A stretch of 61,313 bases of DNA from Clostridia bacterium (GCA_017936565.1 JAGBFG010000004.1:1-61313), one strand, 5' to 3'. Shown: positions 32,764 through 41,942, numbered from the stretch's first letter. The notes: a model not told the origin generated them from the letters alone. Program-made: numbers and translations.

Positions 32764-34470
32764 TTAAATTTTGCTCGGCGTGGGCATGCAAATCAAATGC
32801 AAAGCCGTACCCAAAACAGTCTTGACCGCCTTGGTCAGCGCCAAGCGGTTTCCTCTTACCGTCTTGTCCTCTGCCGAAAGAATCTGGCAGTCGTGATAAA
32901 AACGGTTAAAGGCGGCGCAAAGGTCCAAAATATAACGGGTGATAACGGAAGGCTCGCTTTCCGCCAAGGCAGAGGCGATTTTTTCAGGGAACACCGCAAG
33001 CACACGCGCCAAAGCCGCCTCTTCCTCGGTTACCGCTGTCATAGAGCAGGACGGGATTTCGTCCGCCGCTTTTTCCAAAAGGGAAGAGCAACGGGCATAG
33101 GTATATTGCGCGTAGGGGCCTGTGTTTCCGTCAAAGGAGAGCGCGTCTTCAAGCATAAAGTTGATGTCGCGCATACGGTTGTTGGAAAGATAGTAGAAAA
33201 TAATCGCGCCAACGCCAACCTCTTCTGCCGTCTTTTCATCGGCAGAGGAATGCTTTTGCGCCATAATACCCTTGACCTTCTCAATGGCTTGGGCAAACAG
33301 GTCCTTCAAAAGAATGACGTTGCCCGTACGTGTTGCGAGCTTCTCGCCGTTGATGCTCACCGTTCCATAGGGCACGTGAAGCAGCTTGTCATAAAAATCA
33401 TAGCCCATCAGCTCCACAACCTTGAACCATTGCGCGAAATGCAAGCATTGACCGGCAGAGGTCACGTAAATGCACTTGTCAAAATCGTAGGTTTCCTTGC
33501 GGTAGACGGCAGCGGCAATGTCACGGGTGGGGTAAAGGGTAGAGCCGTCACGCTTCAAAATCAGGCAGGGCGGCATATTCCATTCCTCTAAATTGACAAC
33601 GGAAGCGCCGTCATCGATGGTTAAGAGCCCCATTTCCTTCATCTTTTTAATTTGAGGGGGCATCAGATCCGTATAAAAGCTTTCGCCGTTGTAGCTGTCA
33701 AATGCAATATTCAGCATACGGTAGGTCTTTTGATATTCGCGTAAAGAAATGTTGACAAACCAACGCCAGAGAGCCAGATTTTCCTCGTCGTGCGCTTCAA
33801 GCTTGGTAAATTCCGCTCTTGCCTCATCGTTCAGGGCGGGGTCCTTTTCGGCTTCCTCGTGGAACTTCACGTAAAGGCGTACAAGCTCGTCAATTTCCTT
33901 TTCTTCCACCTCGTCGCGTGAGCCCCATTTTCGATAGGCGACAATCAGCTTACCAAACTGCGTGCCCCAGTCGCCAAGATGGTTAATGCCCACGCACTTG
34001 TAGCCCACAAACTCGTGTAAAAGGCGCAAGGAGTGCCCGATGACTGTCGTGCCCAAGTGCCCGATGTGAAAGGGCTTGGCAACGTTGGGAGAGGAATAGT
34101 CAAGAACCACCGTTTTGCCCTCGCCCTCACGGGATGAGCCGTAGCCCTCGCCCTCTTCCAAAACCGTGTTTACGATGCGGCTTGTAAAGGCGGCGGTGTT
34201 CATTTTGAAGTTGAGGTAGCCGTTCAGCGCCGAAACCTCGGAAAAGGCGTCGGATGTGATGGCTCCCGCTAACTGCTCCGCAATTTGAACGGGAGAGCGG
34301 CGCAGCGTGCGGCTCAGCTTGAAGCAGGGCAGCGCCAAGTCGCCCATCTTGGTTTCGGGGGGATATTCAAGTAATTCAAAAACCTCGTCAACAGATAAGG
34401 ATAAAGGCGCGAAAAGGGAAGAAACGGCAGCGCAAATAGCCTTTGCTGCTTGCTTTTTCAGTTGTTGCAT
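32764..34470 (-). CDS. argS: Arginyl-tRNA synthetase
   Basis: 568 residues. Class I synthetase: N-terminal Add1 domain, HIGH motif as HIGHL in SSPNVAKPFHIGHLG, a modified KMSKS loop EKLATRTGN, and the C-terminal DALR anticodon-binding domain ending PTPSKI. ATG at 34470 is used because TGGAGAT lies just before it; an ATG five codons earlier contains that Shine-Dalgarno. A GCCGC-CAAT-GCGGC hairpin (34486-34499) lies just upstream. Confidence 0.96.
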   Translation of the reverse strand: MQQLKKQAAKAICAAVSSLFAPLSLSVDEVFELLEYPPETKMGDLALPCFKLSRTLRRSPVQIAEQLAGAITSDAFSEVSALNGYLNFKMNTAAFTSRIVNTVLEEGEGYGSSREGEGKTVVLDYSSPNVAKPFHIGHLGTTVIGHSLRLLHEFVGYKCVGINHLGDWGTQFGKLIVAYRKWGSRDEVEEKEIDELVRLYVKFHEEAEKDPALNDEARAEFTKLEAHDEENLALWRWFVNISLREYQKTYRMLNIAFDSYNGESFYTDLMPPQIKKMKEMGLLTIDDGASVVNLEEWNMPPCLILKRDGSTLYPTRDIAAAVYRKETYDFDKCIYVTSAGQCLHFAQWFKVVELMGYDFYDKLLHVPYGTVSINGEKLATRTGNVILLKDLFAQAIEKVKGIMAQKHSSADEKTAEEVGVGAIIFYYLSNNRMRDINFMLEDALSFDGNTGPYAQYTYARCSSLLEKAADEIPSCSMTAVTEEEAALARVLAVFPEKIASALAESEPSVITRYILDLCAAFNRFYHDCQILSAEDKTVRGNRLALTKAVKTVLGTALHLICMPTPSKI

Positions 34471-34527
34471 AAAAATCTCCATTCTGCCGCCAATGCGGCG
34501 CGTATACTCATATAAGGGTCTGTTCGA

Positions 34528-35373
34528 TTAAAAAAGGGAGTCCTTCATGGAAACGAAGGTGCCGCTTGGCTTTTTATCGACAACGGAAAGAACCGTCGGC
34601 ACAAGAGGAACAAGCGAAAGCTCGTATGCCAAAGCAATCTCGGCATTTTCTGTTATATAAATGTCGCCGTCGTATTCCACCGCGGTAACCGTGCCGATGT
34701 CCTCTCCCTCGTCAAGCCAAGCGGAGAGCTTGGAAACCCTTGCCATATCTGCCGCATCATCGCTATACAAAAAGCGGCGGGGACAGATATAGGCATAGCG
34801 GCGGGAGTGGTCCTCTTGCCAATCGGCAAAGCAGGACAAAATGCAAGCCGCCACGTCCTCAGGAGAAGCGTAGGTGGAGTCCACCACCAGAGAATAGTTG
34901 GATAAGTCCTTGCAGTTGACACCGTATTTCTCCCGATAGCGCTTTGTTTCGCTTGCCTTTCGGGTTTTGATGTTCCTGGCGCATTCCTCAATCGATTGCG
35001 CCTTTTCCTCGGCGCGCTTAGCCGACAAAATGCGTCGGGCAGACTCTTGAAGCTCGGTGGTCATATACACGCGAAAGGTGTCCTTTACGAAGTGCCAAGC
35101 CATACGGGAATCGATAACCATAGCCTTGTCCACGTCCGAGAGGGCAACAAGCCCATCGTCAATCACCTTGTCAAATTCGGGATGGGTTTCCATATAGGTG
35201 TTCATCTCAATCACCGAAAAGCCGTGCTCCGCGGCAAAACGGCGGCAGATGACCCCTGTGGAATAATACTCGGCATTCAGCCGCTTGATGAGGATCTCGG
35301 AAACGGTGCTTTTTCCGCTTCCCAAATCTCCCGCCAAGGAAATCTTATTTGTTGTAAGCTTCTGCTCGCTCAT
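34528..35373 (-). CDS. Cytidylate-kinase-like protein fused to a ParB/sulfiredoxin-like domain
   Basis: 281 residues. The N-terminal two thirds is a P-loop kinase of the short archaeal Cmk type (GDLGSGKST, about 18-26; STGVICRRFA; MVIDSRMAWHFV). The C-terminal 90 residues (ICPRRFLYSDDAADMARVSKL, then AVEYDGDIYITENAEIALAY) follow the ParB/sulfiredoxin fold, though the DGHHR-like catalytic motif reads ENAEI. The kinase may phosphorylate CMP or another small substrate; the fusion is unusual to me. Has its own promoter and precedes argS by 57 nt. Confidence 0.65.
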   Translation of the reverse strand: MSEQKLTTNKISLAGDLGSGKSTVSEILIKRLNAEYYSTGVICRRFAAEHGFSVIEMNTYMETHPEFDKVIDDGLVALSDVDKAMVIDSRMAWHFVKDTFRVYMTTELQESARRILSAKRAEEKAQSIEECARNIKTRKASETKRYREKYGVNCKDLSNYSLVVDSTYASPEDVAACILSCFADWQEDHSRRYAYICPRRFLYSDDAADMARVSKLSAWLDEGEDIGTVTAVEYDGDIYITENAEIALAYELSLVPLVPTVLSVVDKKPSGTFVSMKDSLF

Positions 35374-35450
35374 AAAGCATCTCCATTCTAACGCCCAAGT
35401 GGCGCGCATGTTTATAAAAAGAAAAGAATTGATTTATCTTATATTTTATT

Positions 35451-35479
35451 ATTTTACCGCAAATTCCGCTTTCTGTCAA
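35451..35479 (-). promoter_or_regulatory. SigA promoter of the kinase-argS-yebC group
   Basis: Leftward TTGACA (35474-35479), 17 bp, TAAAAT (35451-35456). Confidence 0.8.
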
Positions 35480-35571
35480 CACCAAAATAGCACTTTTTGC
35501 TTCCCTTGACAGAGAAAAATTTACGAAAAAAGATGTTTTTGCATTTTTTTTAGAAAAATACAAAAAAGTTA

Positions 35572-35600
35572 TAGACAAAAGGGAAGAAAAGAGGTATTAT
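35572..35600 (+). promoter_or_regulatory. Promoter of the mtnN-like gene
   Basis: TAGACA (35572-35577), 17 bp, TATTAT (35595-35600), 60 nt before the ATG. Confidence 0.7.
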
Positions 35601-35660
35601 AAAAATGCAGAATGTAAAATACAAAATACAAAATAAGGAATGATTTGGAAGGGAAAACAT

Positions 35661-36344
35661 ATGAAAATAGGAATTATCGCTGCTATGGAAATAGAGGCAG
35701 CTTTGCTGTCCTCGCACCTGCTTGGCGGCACAACGGAAAAAATCAGCGGCATATCCTTTATAGAGGGAAAATGGAATAAGACGGATGTTGTCCTTGCCGT
35801 TTGCAGCGAGGGAAAGGTCAACGCCGCCCTTTGCGCCGAAGCGATGATTTTACGTTATTCTCCCGATTTAATACTCAACACGGGTGTCGCGGGCGCGTTG
35901 TCCGAAACCCTGCGCGTGCCCAACATTGCTATCGCAACCGCCGTTGCTCAGCACGATATGGATATCTCGCCCTTGGGATATAACAAGGGGGACGTGCTTA
36001 TCCATAATAAAGTACACACGCTTTTTGAAACAAACAAAGCTATGGCAGAAGCGCTTTTCGCCGTCTGTCAGGAAGAGGGGGTCTATGCGGAAAAGGGCGT
36101 CATTGTATCGGGCGACGTCTTCGTCGCCGACCCTGTCAAAAAAGAAGAGCTGAAAGCGCGCTATGGCGCCATTGCCTGCGAAATGGAAGGCGGCGCTATC
36201 GGTCACGTTTGCTATGTCAATAACATCCCCTTTGCCGTCTTGCGCGCCATCTCCGACACCGCTGACGATGGCACCGCCTACGATCCCGCGCGCGCCGCCG
36301 TCATCTCGGAAAAAATCGTAGAAAAAACCTTGGCAACGCTATGA
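35661..36344 (+). CDS. mtnN: 5'-methylthioadenosine/S-adenosylhomocysteine nucleosidase
   Basis: 227 residues. MKIGIIAAMEIEAALL with the catalytic acid Glu, LILNTGVAGAL, GDVFVADP, CEMEGGAIGHV (substrate-binding Met-Glu) and AISDTADDGT with the catalytic Asp. It hydrolyses MTA and SAH to adenine and a thio-sugar, clearing by-products of SAM metabolism. GGAAGGG before the ATG. Overlaps the Smr gene by 4 nt. Confidence 0.94.
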   Translation: MKIGIIAAMEIEAALLSSHLLGGTTEKISGISFIEGKWNKTDVVLAVCSEGKVNAALCAEAMILRYSPDLILNTGVAGALSETLRVPNIAIATAVAQHDMDISPLGYNKGDVLIHNKVHTLFETNKAMAEALFAVCQEEGVYAEKGVIVSGDVFVADPVKKEELKARYGAIACEMEGGAIGHVCYVNNIPFAVLRAISDTADDGTAYDPARAAVISEKIVEKTLATL

Positions 36345-36676
36345 AATACACAGAAATCAATATTAAACAGGGTATGCCGATGGTAGCGGATGCAATGAGA
36401 TATTTGCAAGCCGCTATCACGAAATTGAAGAAAGATAAATACGAGTGTGTGCTCATTATACACGGCTACGGAAGCACGGGCAAGGGTGGCGCTATATGCG
36501 AAAAAGCGCGTCAATGGCTAAAAGCCCAAGAGCGAAACGGTAAAATGAAAGCCGTGATTTTTGGGGAAGACTTCACACTTTTCAATTTTAAGGCATTGGA
36601 GTTTAAAAATAAATGTCGAGAGCTTGAAAAGCTTATGTCGGTTTGTAATAACGGTGTCACAGTGGTTGAGCTGTAA
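36341..36676 (+). CDS. Smr-domain-like protein
   Basis: 111 residues. Residues about 35-70 (CVLIIHGYGSTGKGGAICEKARQWL) resemble the Smr domain of MutS2, whose IHG motif and following Gly/Lys region bind and nick branched nucleic acids. MutS2 ATPase and core parts are absent. Start overlaps mtnN stop (ATGA), so it is coupled to it. Nuclease function not assured. Confidence 0.7.
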   Translation: MKYTEINIKQGMPMVADAMRYLQAAITKLKKDKYECVLIIHGYGSTGKGGAICEKARQWLKAQERNGKMKAVIFGEDFTLFNFKALEFKNKCRELEKLMSVCNNGVTVVEL

Positions 36677-36679
36677 CAG

Positions 36680-36716
36680 AAAAAAGAGTTTTTTGCAGAA
36701 AAAACTCTTTTTTTCA
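36680..36716 (+). terminator. Terminator after the mtnN-Smr pair
   Basis: A/T-rich stem AAAAGAGTTTTTT / AAAAAACTCTTTT around a GCAG loop, followed by T's. Confidence 0.8.
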
Positions 36717-36724
36717 TTTTTCTA

Positions 36725-36753
36725 TTGCGAAAAAGAGAAACATGTGATAGAAT
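36725..36753 (+). promoter_or_regulatory. Promoter of the ABC-F gene
   Basis: TTGCGA (36725-36730), 17 bp, TAGAAT (36748-36753). Confidence 0.65.
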
Positions 36754-36785
36754 GTACCGGTAAAAGAGGATAAGGAGAATATATT

Positions 36786-38360
36786 TTGATTGTAGTCAGT
36801 AATTTGAGCTTTCATTTCGGGGGGCAGCTGCTCTTCAAGGACGTGGATTTGCAATTTACGGGTGGCAACTGCTATGGTATTATCGGCGCCAACGGCGCAG
36901 GAAAATCCACCTTTCTCAAGCTGCTTTGCGGCGAGCTTGAGCCATCTACGGGCGGGGTTTCCATTTTGCCCGGCTCTCGCCTTTCTGTTTTGCGGCAGGA
37001 CCACTTCGCCTTTGATGCGGAAACGGTCCTTGACACCATTTTAGCGGGAAACGAACGGCTTTTCTCTATTATGAAGGAGAAGGACGCCCTTTATCAAAAG
37101 GAAGATTTCAGCGAAGAGGACGGTATCAGAGCCTCGGAATTAGAGGGCGAATTTGCCGAAATGAACGGCTGGGAGGCTGAATCGGACGCGGCAAAATTAT
37201 TGGAAGGACTTGGTCTTTCGGACGCTTTGCTGTATACCCTGATGGGAGAATTGACCGAGGCTGAAAAAATCAAGGTGCTTTTAGCCCGCGCGCTTTTTGG
37301 CAACCCCGATATTATTCTGCTTGACGAGCCTACCAACGGCTTGGATATTGACGCGGTTCTTTGGTTAGAAGACTTTTTGGCTGATTATTTTGGTACGGTT
37401 TTGGTGGTTTCTCACGACAGACACTTTCTCAACGATGTCTGCACCAATATTGTGGACATCGATTACGGAAGTATTAAAATGTATGTGGGTAACTACGAGT
37501 TCTGGTATGAATCAAGCCAGCTCATTCAGCGTATGCTGAAACAGCAAAACAAGAAGAACGAGGAGAAAATTAAGGAGCTGCAAGCCTTTATCTCTCGTTT
37601 CTCCGCCAACAAATCCAAATCCCGACAGGCGACCTCTCGCCGAAAGCTGCTTGAAAAAATTTCCATTGAGGAAATGCCCGCCTCTTCCCGCCGCTATCCC
37701 TTTATCGGCTTTGATATGGATAGGGAAGCGGGAAAGGATATTTTGCGCGTAGATGGGCTTTCCAAGGAAGGCTTTTTCAGAAACGTCACCTTTACGGTCA
37801 ACAAGGGCGATAAAATCGCCTTTTTGGGCAACGAGCTTGCCATTACCGCGCTTTTCCGCACCTTGATGGAAGAAACAGAGGCAGACAGCGGCGAATTCAA
37901 GTGGGGCGTCAGCATCACGACCTCGTATTTCCCTCACGATAACACCCCCTATTTCGCCGATTGCGAGGATAGCATCATCGATTGGATGCGCCGCTATTCC
38001 AAGGATCAGACGGAAACGTATCTGCGCGGCTTTTTGGGCAGAATGCTCTTTTCGGGGGACAGCGTGTTTAAGCCTGTTCGCGTGCTGTCGGGCGGCGAGA
38101 AGGTGCGTTGTATGTTTTCCCGTATGATGCTGTATGGCTCTAACGTGCTTTTGTTAGATCAGCCCACCGACCATCTGGATTTGGAATCCATTACCGCGGT
38201 TAACAACGGTCTTGCCGATTTTAAGGGCAACGTGCTGTTTTATACCCATGACTATGAAATGATGAACACCGTTGCCAATCGCATCATTGAAATTTTGCCC
38301 GATGGTATTCGGGATTTTGACGGAACATATGAAGAGTATCTGGCAAAAACAAACGCGTGA
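36786..38360 (+). CDS. ABC-F family ATPase (YbiT/YkpA-like) with one degenerate ATP site
   Basis: 524 residues, tandem ABC domains and no membrane helices; ABC-F proteins act on ribosomes. Domain 1 has Walker A GANGAGKST (34-42) and Walker B LLDEPTNGLD, but its signature reads LTEAEK rather than LSGGE. Domain 2 has a good signature LSGGEKVRC, but its Walker A region reads GNELAITAL without the lysine and its Walker B reads LLDQPTDHLD with Gln for the catalytic Glu. So the site built from Walker A1 plus signature 2 looks intact, the other dead. TTG start with AAGGAG 8 nt upstream. Confidence 0.88.
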   Translation: MIVVSNLSFHFGGQLLFKDVDLQFTGGNCYGIIGANGAGKSTFLKLLCGELEPSTGGVSILPGSRLSVLRQDHFAFDAETVLDTILAGNERLFSIMKEKDALYQKEDFSEEDGIRASELEGEFAEMNGWEAESDAAKLLEGLGLSDALLYTLMGELTEAEKIKVLLARALFGNPDIILLDEPTNGLDIDAVLWLEDFLADYFGTVLVVSHDRHFLNDVCTNIVDIDYGSIKMYVGNYEFWYESSQLIQRMLKQQNKKNEEKIKELQAFISRFSANKSKSRQATSRRKLLEKISIEEMPASSRRYPFIGFDMDREAGKDILRVDGLSKEGFFRNVTFTVNKGDKIAFLGNELAITALFRTLMEETEADSGEFKWGVSITTSYFPHDNTPYFADCEDSIIDWMRRYSKDQTETYLRGFLGRMLFSGDSVFKPVRVLSGGEKVRCMFSRMMLYGSNVLLLDQPTDHLDLESITAVNNGLADFKGNVLFYTHDYEMMNTVANRIIEILPDGIRDFDGTYEEYLAKTNA

Positions 38361-38409
38361 CAACACGTGACAAAGGAATACTTTATAATAGAAAGGAATG
38401 TTTTATAAA

Positions 38410-39138
38410 ATGAGCAACGAAACTTTGTGGCAGGTGATTGGCTTCAATCTTCCCCAAGAATGCTGGGAGTGGCTTGTGCGCATTTTGGTTGCCACGCTTT
38501 GTGGCGCCTTGATAGGACTTGAACGCGGCATCAGACAAAAGGAAGCCGGCATTCGTACCCATTGTATTGTGGCAATGGCGGCTGCTATATTTATGATTAT
38601 CTCCAAATACGCTTTCTTTGATCTGCATTTCACCGAAGGGGAGCTTCTGCTTGGCACAAAAGGGGCAGACCCCTCGCGTATCGCTTCCCAAGCGGTCAGC
38701 GCCGTCGGTTTTTTGGGTGCGGGCATCATTTTCAAGGGCAAGGGCGCGGTCAAGGGCTTAACCACAGCTGCGGGTATTTGGGCAACGGCTGCCATCGGTT
38801 TAAGCATTGGGGCAGGGCTGTATACCATCGGCGTCGCTTCGGCTATCCTTCTTTTGCTTGTAAACATTTGCTTGCATAGATGGCTCATCAGATTGGAATC
38901 TATGTCTACCAGCGAATTTTCCTTTTTGATGGAAGACGAGCCTGAGGTTTTGGATCACTTGCGACAGCAGCTGGATGACCGCAAAATCCAAGTACAAAGC
39001 TTGGATATCAAGAAGCAGGAAACAGGGCTTTTGCAGGTGCGTATTGTGGCGCGTATTGCCAAAAACGCGGCGCTGAATGATTTTCTGCTGTTTATCAACG
39101 ATAACCCCAGTATCCGCAATTTTACAGTACAGGTGTAG
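38410..39138 (+). CDS. MgtC/SapB-family membrane protein
   Basis: 242 residues. Four to five N-terminal helices with the family block CGALIGLERGIRQKEAGIRTH and SAVGFLGAGIIFK...GLTTAAGIWATAAIG, then a cytoplasmic ACT-like C-terminal domain (about 165-242). Family members are linked to growth at low Mg2+ and to regulation of ATP synthase in pathogens; the role here is unknown, but mgtE and a CNNM/CorC gene are near. ATG 38410 is preferred over 38398, which abuts the Shine-Dalgarno. Confidence 0.88.
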   Translation: MSNETLWQVIGFNLPQECWEWLVRILVATLCGALIGLERGIRQKEAGIRTHCIVAMAAAIFMIISKYAFFDLHFTEGELLLGTKGADPSRIASQAVSAVGFLGAGIIFKGKGAVKGLTTAAGIWATAAIGLSIGAGLYTIGVASAILLLLVNICLHRWLIRLESMSTSEFSFLMEDEPEVLDHLRQQLDDRKIQVQSLDIKKQETGLLQVRIVARIAKNAALNDFLLFINDNPSIRNFTVQV

Positions 39139-39157
39139 GAAAACACCGAAAAAAACA

Positions 39158-39197
39158 AAAAGCGCTTGCGTCCAATAGCGACACAAGCGCTTCTTTA
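39158..39197 (+). terminator. Terminator between convergent MgtC-family and GH39 genes
   Basis: AAGCGCTTG / CAAGCGCTT stem (39160-39168, 39184-39192) followed by CTTTATT; may work for both strands. Confidence 0.75.
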
Positions 39198-39203
39198 TTG
39201 CTT

Positions 39204-40559
39204 TTATGCAATGGGAGAAATTTTAATCAGTACGGTGGAATAAATGGGAAGGGAAAGATAGAGGGCAAAGTCCTTGGCGGTGAAGATTTCTTCCGCAACC
39301 AAGGTCTTGGAATGATCGCCGTCGAGCAGATACCGTTCCACCTTGATCTTGCCAGAATGGGGGATGTTATTGCACTCTATTTTCACGTTTTGAACGGGGG
39401 CCTCGTCATCGTCCTTGTAGTAGGAAAGGAAAACGGCGCTTTCTTCGCCATTTGTGGCGGCGCAGGAGTAAAGTCCGTTTTCGTGGTCCTGCTTTGAGGG
39501 AACGTGTGTGCCGTGAGCCGCAATATCCTTGAACATCAGATAGGTGTAATAGGTCTTTAAGGGTTCAAGGGTTGTGGAGTCAAACAGTCCGTTCATTCCG
39601 CTCGGACGTGCGTCATAGTACATCAGCATATCCAAGGGCGACGCCTGCCCGACGCACATAGCAGAAGCCGCAAAGGAAGAGCCCTTCAAGCCCTTTTCAG
39701 AGGCAAGAGAATATTTCCAATCCTCTCCTGCCCATCCTCTGATATAGTTCCATTCGTTCAAAACGGTTTCCTTGTCAGCGGCGCCGTGCTCCGTAAAGAA
39801 GCGCTTGGCTTCATAAATGGTGGCTTCAAAATCCTGCATGGTCTTCCCATACCAATGGTAAGAATAAAAGTCGGCGGGAAGGTTGCGTCTTAAAATGTCG
39901 GCATATATTTTTCTCGAATGCTCTGCCCACATAGAAGCCATCGCGGGACCCCCTATCTTCAAATGGGGGAATTTTTCTTTCAGGTGGCGAAGCACAACCT
40001 CGAAGAAGTTGGGAAACTCCATCTCATCTCCCTGCCAGCAGGGATTGCTTCCGTCGCCGTTGTGGCAGTCGGGCTCGTTCCAGATTTCCCAATAGGTGAT
40101 GTCATAATGAAAGCCGTCAGCCCATCCTTCTGTGTAGTGGCGGATGATATGCTCGCAAATTCTTGCCCACTTTTCATAGTCCTTGGGGGGATAGGTGCCG
40201 TATTTTTCACCGTGCTCAATGCCTGCGCCCAGACGGTAAAAGGTTTTTGTTCCCGCATCGTGAATGTTCCTCAAATATGTATCGGTGGAACGGAAGGAGT
40301 AAGAAGCGGGGGCGTTCTCGTCTGCCTCGAAATTGCGGAAAATGCGGTGAACGTCTACGGTGAATTCACCGCCGTATCCGCTGTAAAAGGCGGAGTCGTG
40401 CGTGCGCGCAAAGGGAAACGCCGCTTCCGCATAGGTAGCGAAATTGCCCGCGTTTTTGCGAACGGCAGAGCCGGCGGGGCCGTTATTTACCGCATTCATA
40501 GGCTTTATTTTTTCACCGCTTTGGGCAAAATCAAAGGAAACAGGAATAGCGCTTGTCAT
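39204..40559 (-). CDS. GH39-like glycoside hydrolase (beta-xylosidase type)
   Basis: 451 residues, clan A TIM barrel. WEIWNEPD carries the acid/base Glu162 and VLNEWNYI the nucleophile Glu269, the GH39 arrangement. No signal peptide, so it would act on imported oligosaccharides. Substrate could be xylo-oligosaccharides or other glycosides. Begins 14 nt after the CNNM/CorC gene in the same direction, although no functional link is evident. Confidence 0.8.
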   Translation of the reverse strand: MTSAIPVSFDFAQSGEKIKPMNAVNNGPAGSAVRKNAGNFATYAEAAFPFARTHDSAFYSGYGGEFTVDVHRIFRNFEADENAPASYSFRSTDTYLRNIHDAGTKTFYRLGAGIEHGEKYGTYPPKDYEKWARICEHIIRHYTEGWADGFHYDITYWEIWNEPDCHNGDGSNPCWQGDEMEFPNFFEVVLRHLKEKFPHLKIGGPAMASMWAEHSRKIYADILRRNLPADFYSYHWYGKTMQDFEATIYEAKRFFTEHGAADKETVLNEWNYIRGWAGEDWKYSLASEKGLKGSSFAASAMCVGQASPLDMLMYYDARPSGMNGLFDSTTLEPLKTYYTYLMFKDIAAHGTHVPSKQDHENGLYSCAATNGEESAVFLSYYKDDDEAPVQNVKIECNNIPHSGKIKVERYLLDGDHSKTLVAEEIFTAKDFALYLSLPIYSTVLIKISPIA

Positions 40560-40573
40560 AATGGCACCTCGTT

Positions 40574-41875
40574 TTAATCTTCTTCGGATTTTTTGAACAG
40601 ACGAAAATGCTTATCTTCTTCCGCTTCCTCGTCCTTTTCTTCGGGAAGAATGGTAATTTGCGCCTTGGCTACACGCCGCTCATCTGTTAAAAGCAATGTC
40701 ACAGAGAGGTTTCCGTCCACAAAGCTGTCGCCTTCACTTGGCAAGGTTCCCAGCTTCTCCATAACCCAACCGGTCACGGTATTGTCCTCGTCGCTTTCAA
40801 TGCCGAAGGTTTCGCAAAATTCGTTCCAGTTGACGCCGCCGTCGACGCGGTATGTGTTTTCGTCAATTTTAGTGATGGTTTCTACAACCTCATCGTGTTC
40901 ATCCCAAATTTCACCAACAAGCTCTTCCAAAATGTCTTCCATCGTGACAATGCCGAGTGTGCCGCCATAATTGTCGCCTATAACGGCAATGTGGGATTGG
41001 CTCTTTTGAAGCATACGGAGAAGAACGCTGATTTTCATAGACTTGGGAACGAAAACAGGCTCAGTCATAATTTCTTCCAAGGGCAAGGGGGAAACACCCG
41101 TACCCGTATAGAAATCCTTTTGGTGAATGACGCCCACAATCGTGTCAATGCTTTCCTTGTATACCAGAATACGGGAATAGCGGGTGTCTGTAAAGACGGA
41201 AGCAACCTCTTCCTTGGTCGCTTCAACAGAAACCGCTTCAAGCTCAACGCGAGGGGTCAGAATGCTCTCAACATCAAGGTCGGTAAATTCCAAGGCGTTA
41301 TGCAAGAGCTTGCCCTCTTCCTCGTCGATGCCGCCCTCTTCCGTCACCTCTTCTACCAAGACCAGCAATTCGTCTTGTGTGAGAGTGCGGCTCTCGTTGC
41401 TTTTGAAAACAAGGGAAAGCAGCTTCTTCCAAAGCGAGAAAAACGCCACAAAGGGAAAAAGCAAAATCATAAAGAAGCGGATGAAGGGCGTTGCAATGAT
41501 GGCAAAGCGCTCGGGCGACTCCTTGGCAATGGTTTTGGGCGAGATTTCACCGAAAATCAAAACCACCACCGTCATCACAACGGTAGAAAGCGTAGTTCCG
41601 AGACCTTCCTCAAATTGCAACAACTGCACGAACAAAATGGTGGCCAAAGAAGCAGAGGCAATATTGACAATGTTATTGTCAATCAAAATGGTAGACAAAA
41701 GGCGGTCGTATTTTTCAGACAGAGCCAAAGCGCGCTCCGCTCCGTGAGAGCCCTTTTCCGCCATCGTCTTCAAACGGGTTTTGTTCAGCGACGAAAAGGC
41801 GGTTTCCGACGCCGAAAAAAATGCTGAAAAGAAAACAAGCAGCACGATGATAAGTACTGTGCTCGGGATAGACAT
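40574..41875 (-). CDS. CNNM/CorC-family (HlyC/CorC) transporter-associated protein
   Basis: 433 residues. N-terminal CNNM membrane domain (SIPSTVLIIVLLVFFSAFFSASETAFSSLN, about three to four helices), a CBS-pair domain (about 195-320; LTPRVELEAVSVEATKEE), and the C-terminal CorC_HlyC domain (YRVDGGVNWNEFCETFG). Family members export Mg2+ or control its efflux. ATG 41875 has AGGAG 8 nt upstream. The 240-nt leader holds a short reading frame and a terminator, suggesting attenuation. A palindrome GCCGCCTTGGCGGC (41894-41907) lies before the Shine-Dalgarno. Confidence 0.9.
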   Translation of the reverse strand: MSIPSTVLIIVLLVFFSAFFSASETAFSSLNKTRLKTMAEKGSHGAERALALSEKYDRLLSTILIDNNIVNIASASLATILFVQLLQFEEGLGTTLSTVVMTVVVLIFGEISPKTIAKESPERFAIIATPFIRFFMILLFPFVAFFSLWKKLLSLVFKSNESRTLTQDELLVLVEEVTEEGGIDEEEGKLLHNALEFTDLDVESILTPRVELEAVSVEATKEEVASVFTDTRYSRILVYKESIDTIVGVIHQKDFYTGTGVSPLPLEEIMTEPVFVPKSMKISVLLRMLQKSQSHIAVIGDNYGGTLGIVTMEDILEELVGEIWDEHDEVVETITKIDENTYRVDGGVNWNEFCETFGIESDEDNTVTGWVMEKLGTLPSEGDSFVDGNLSVTLLLTDERRVAKAQITILPEEKDEEAEEDKHFRLFKKSEED

Positions 41876-41942
41876 AATTTTTCTCCTATATTCGCCGCCT
41901 TGGCGGCTATTGTTATACTCTTTTTTTGAAAAAGGCAAAAAC

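Noticed and set aside
34471-34527. T-box leader before argS (and before proS at 25708-25760)
   Set aside because: Both leaders are only about 55 nt and lack the specifier stem and the conserved T-box sequence.
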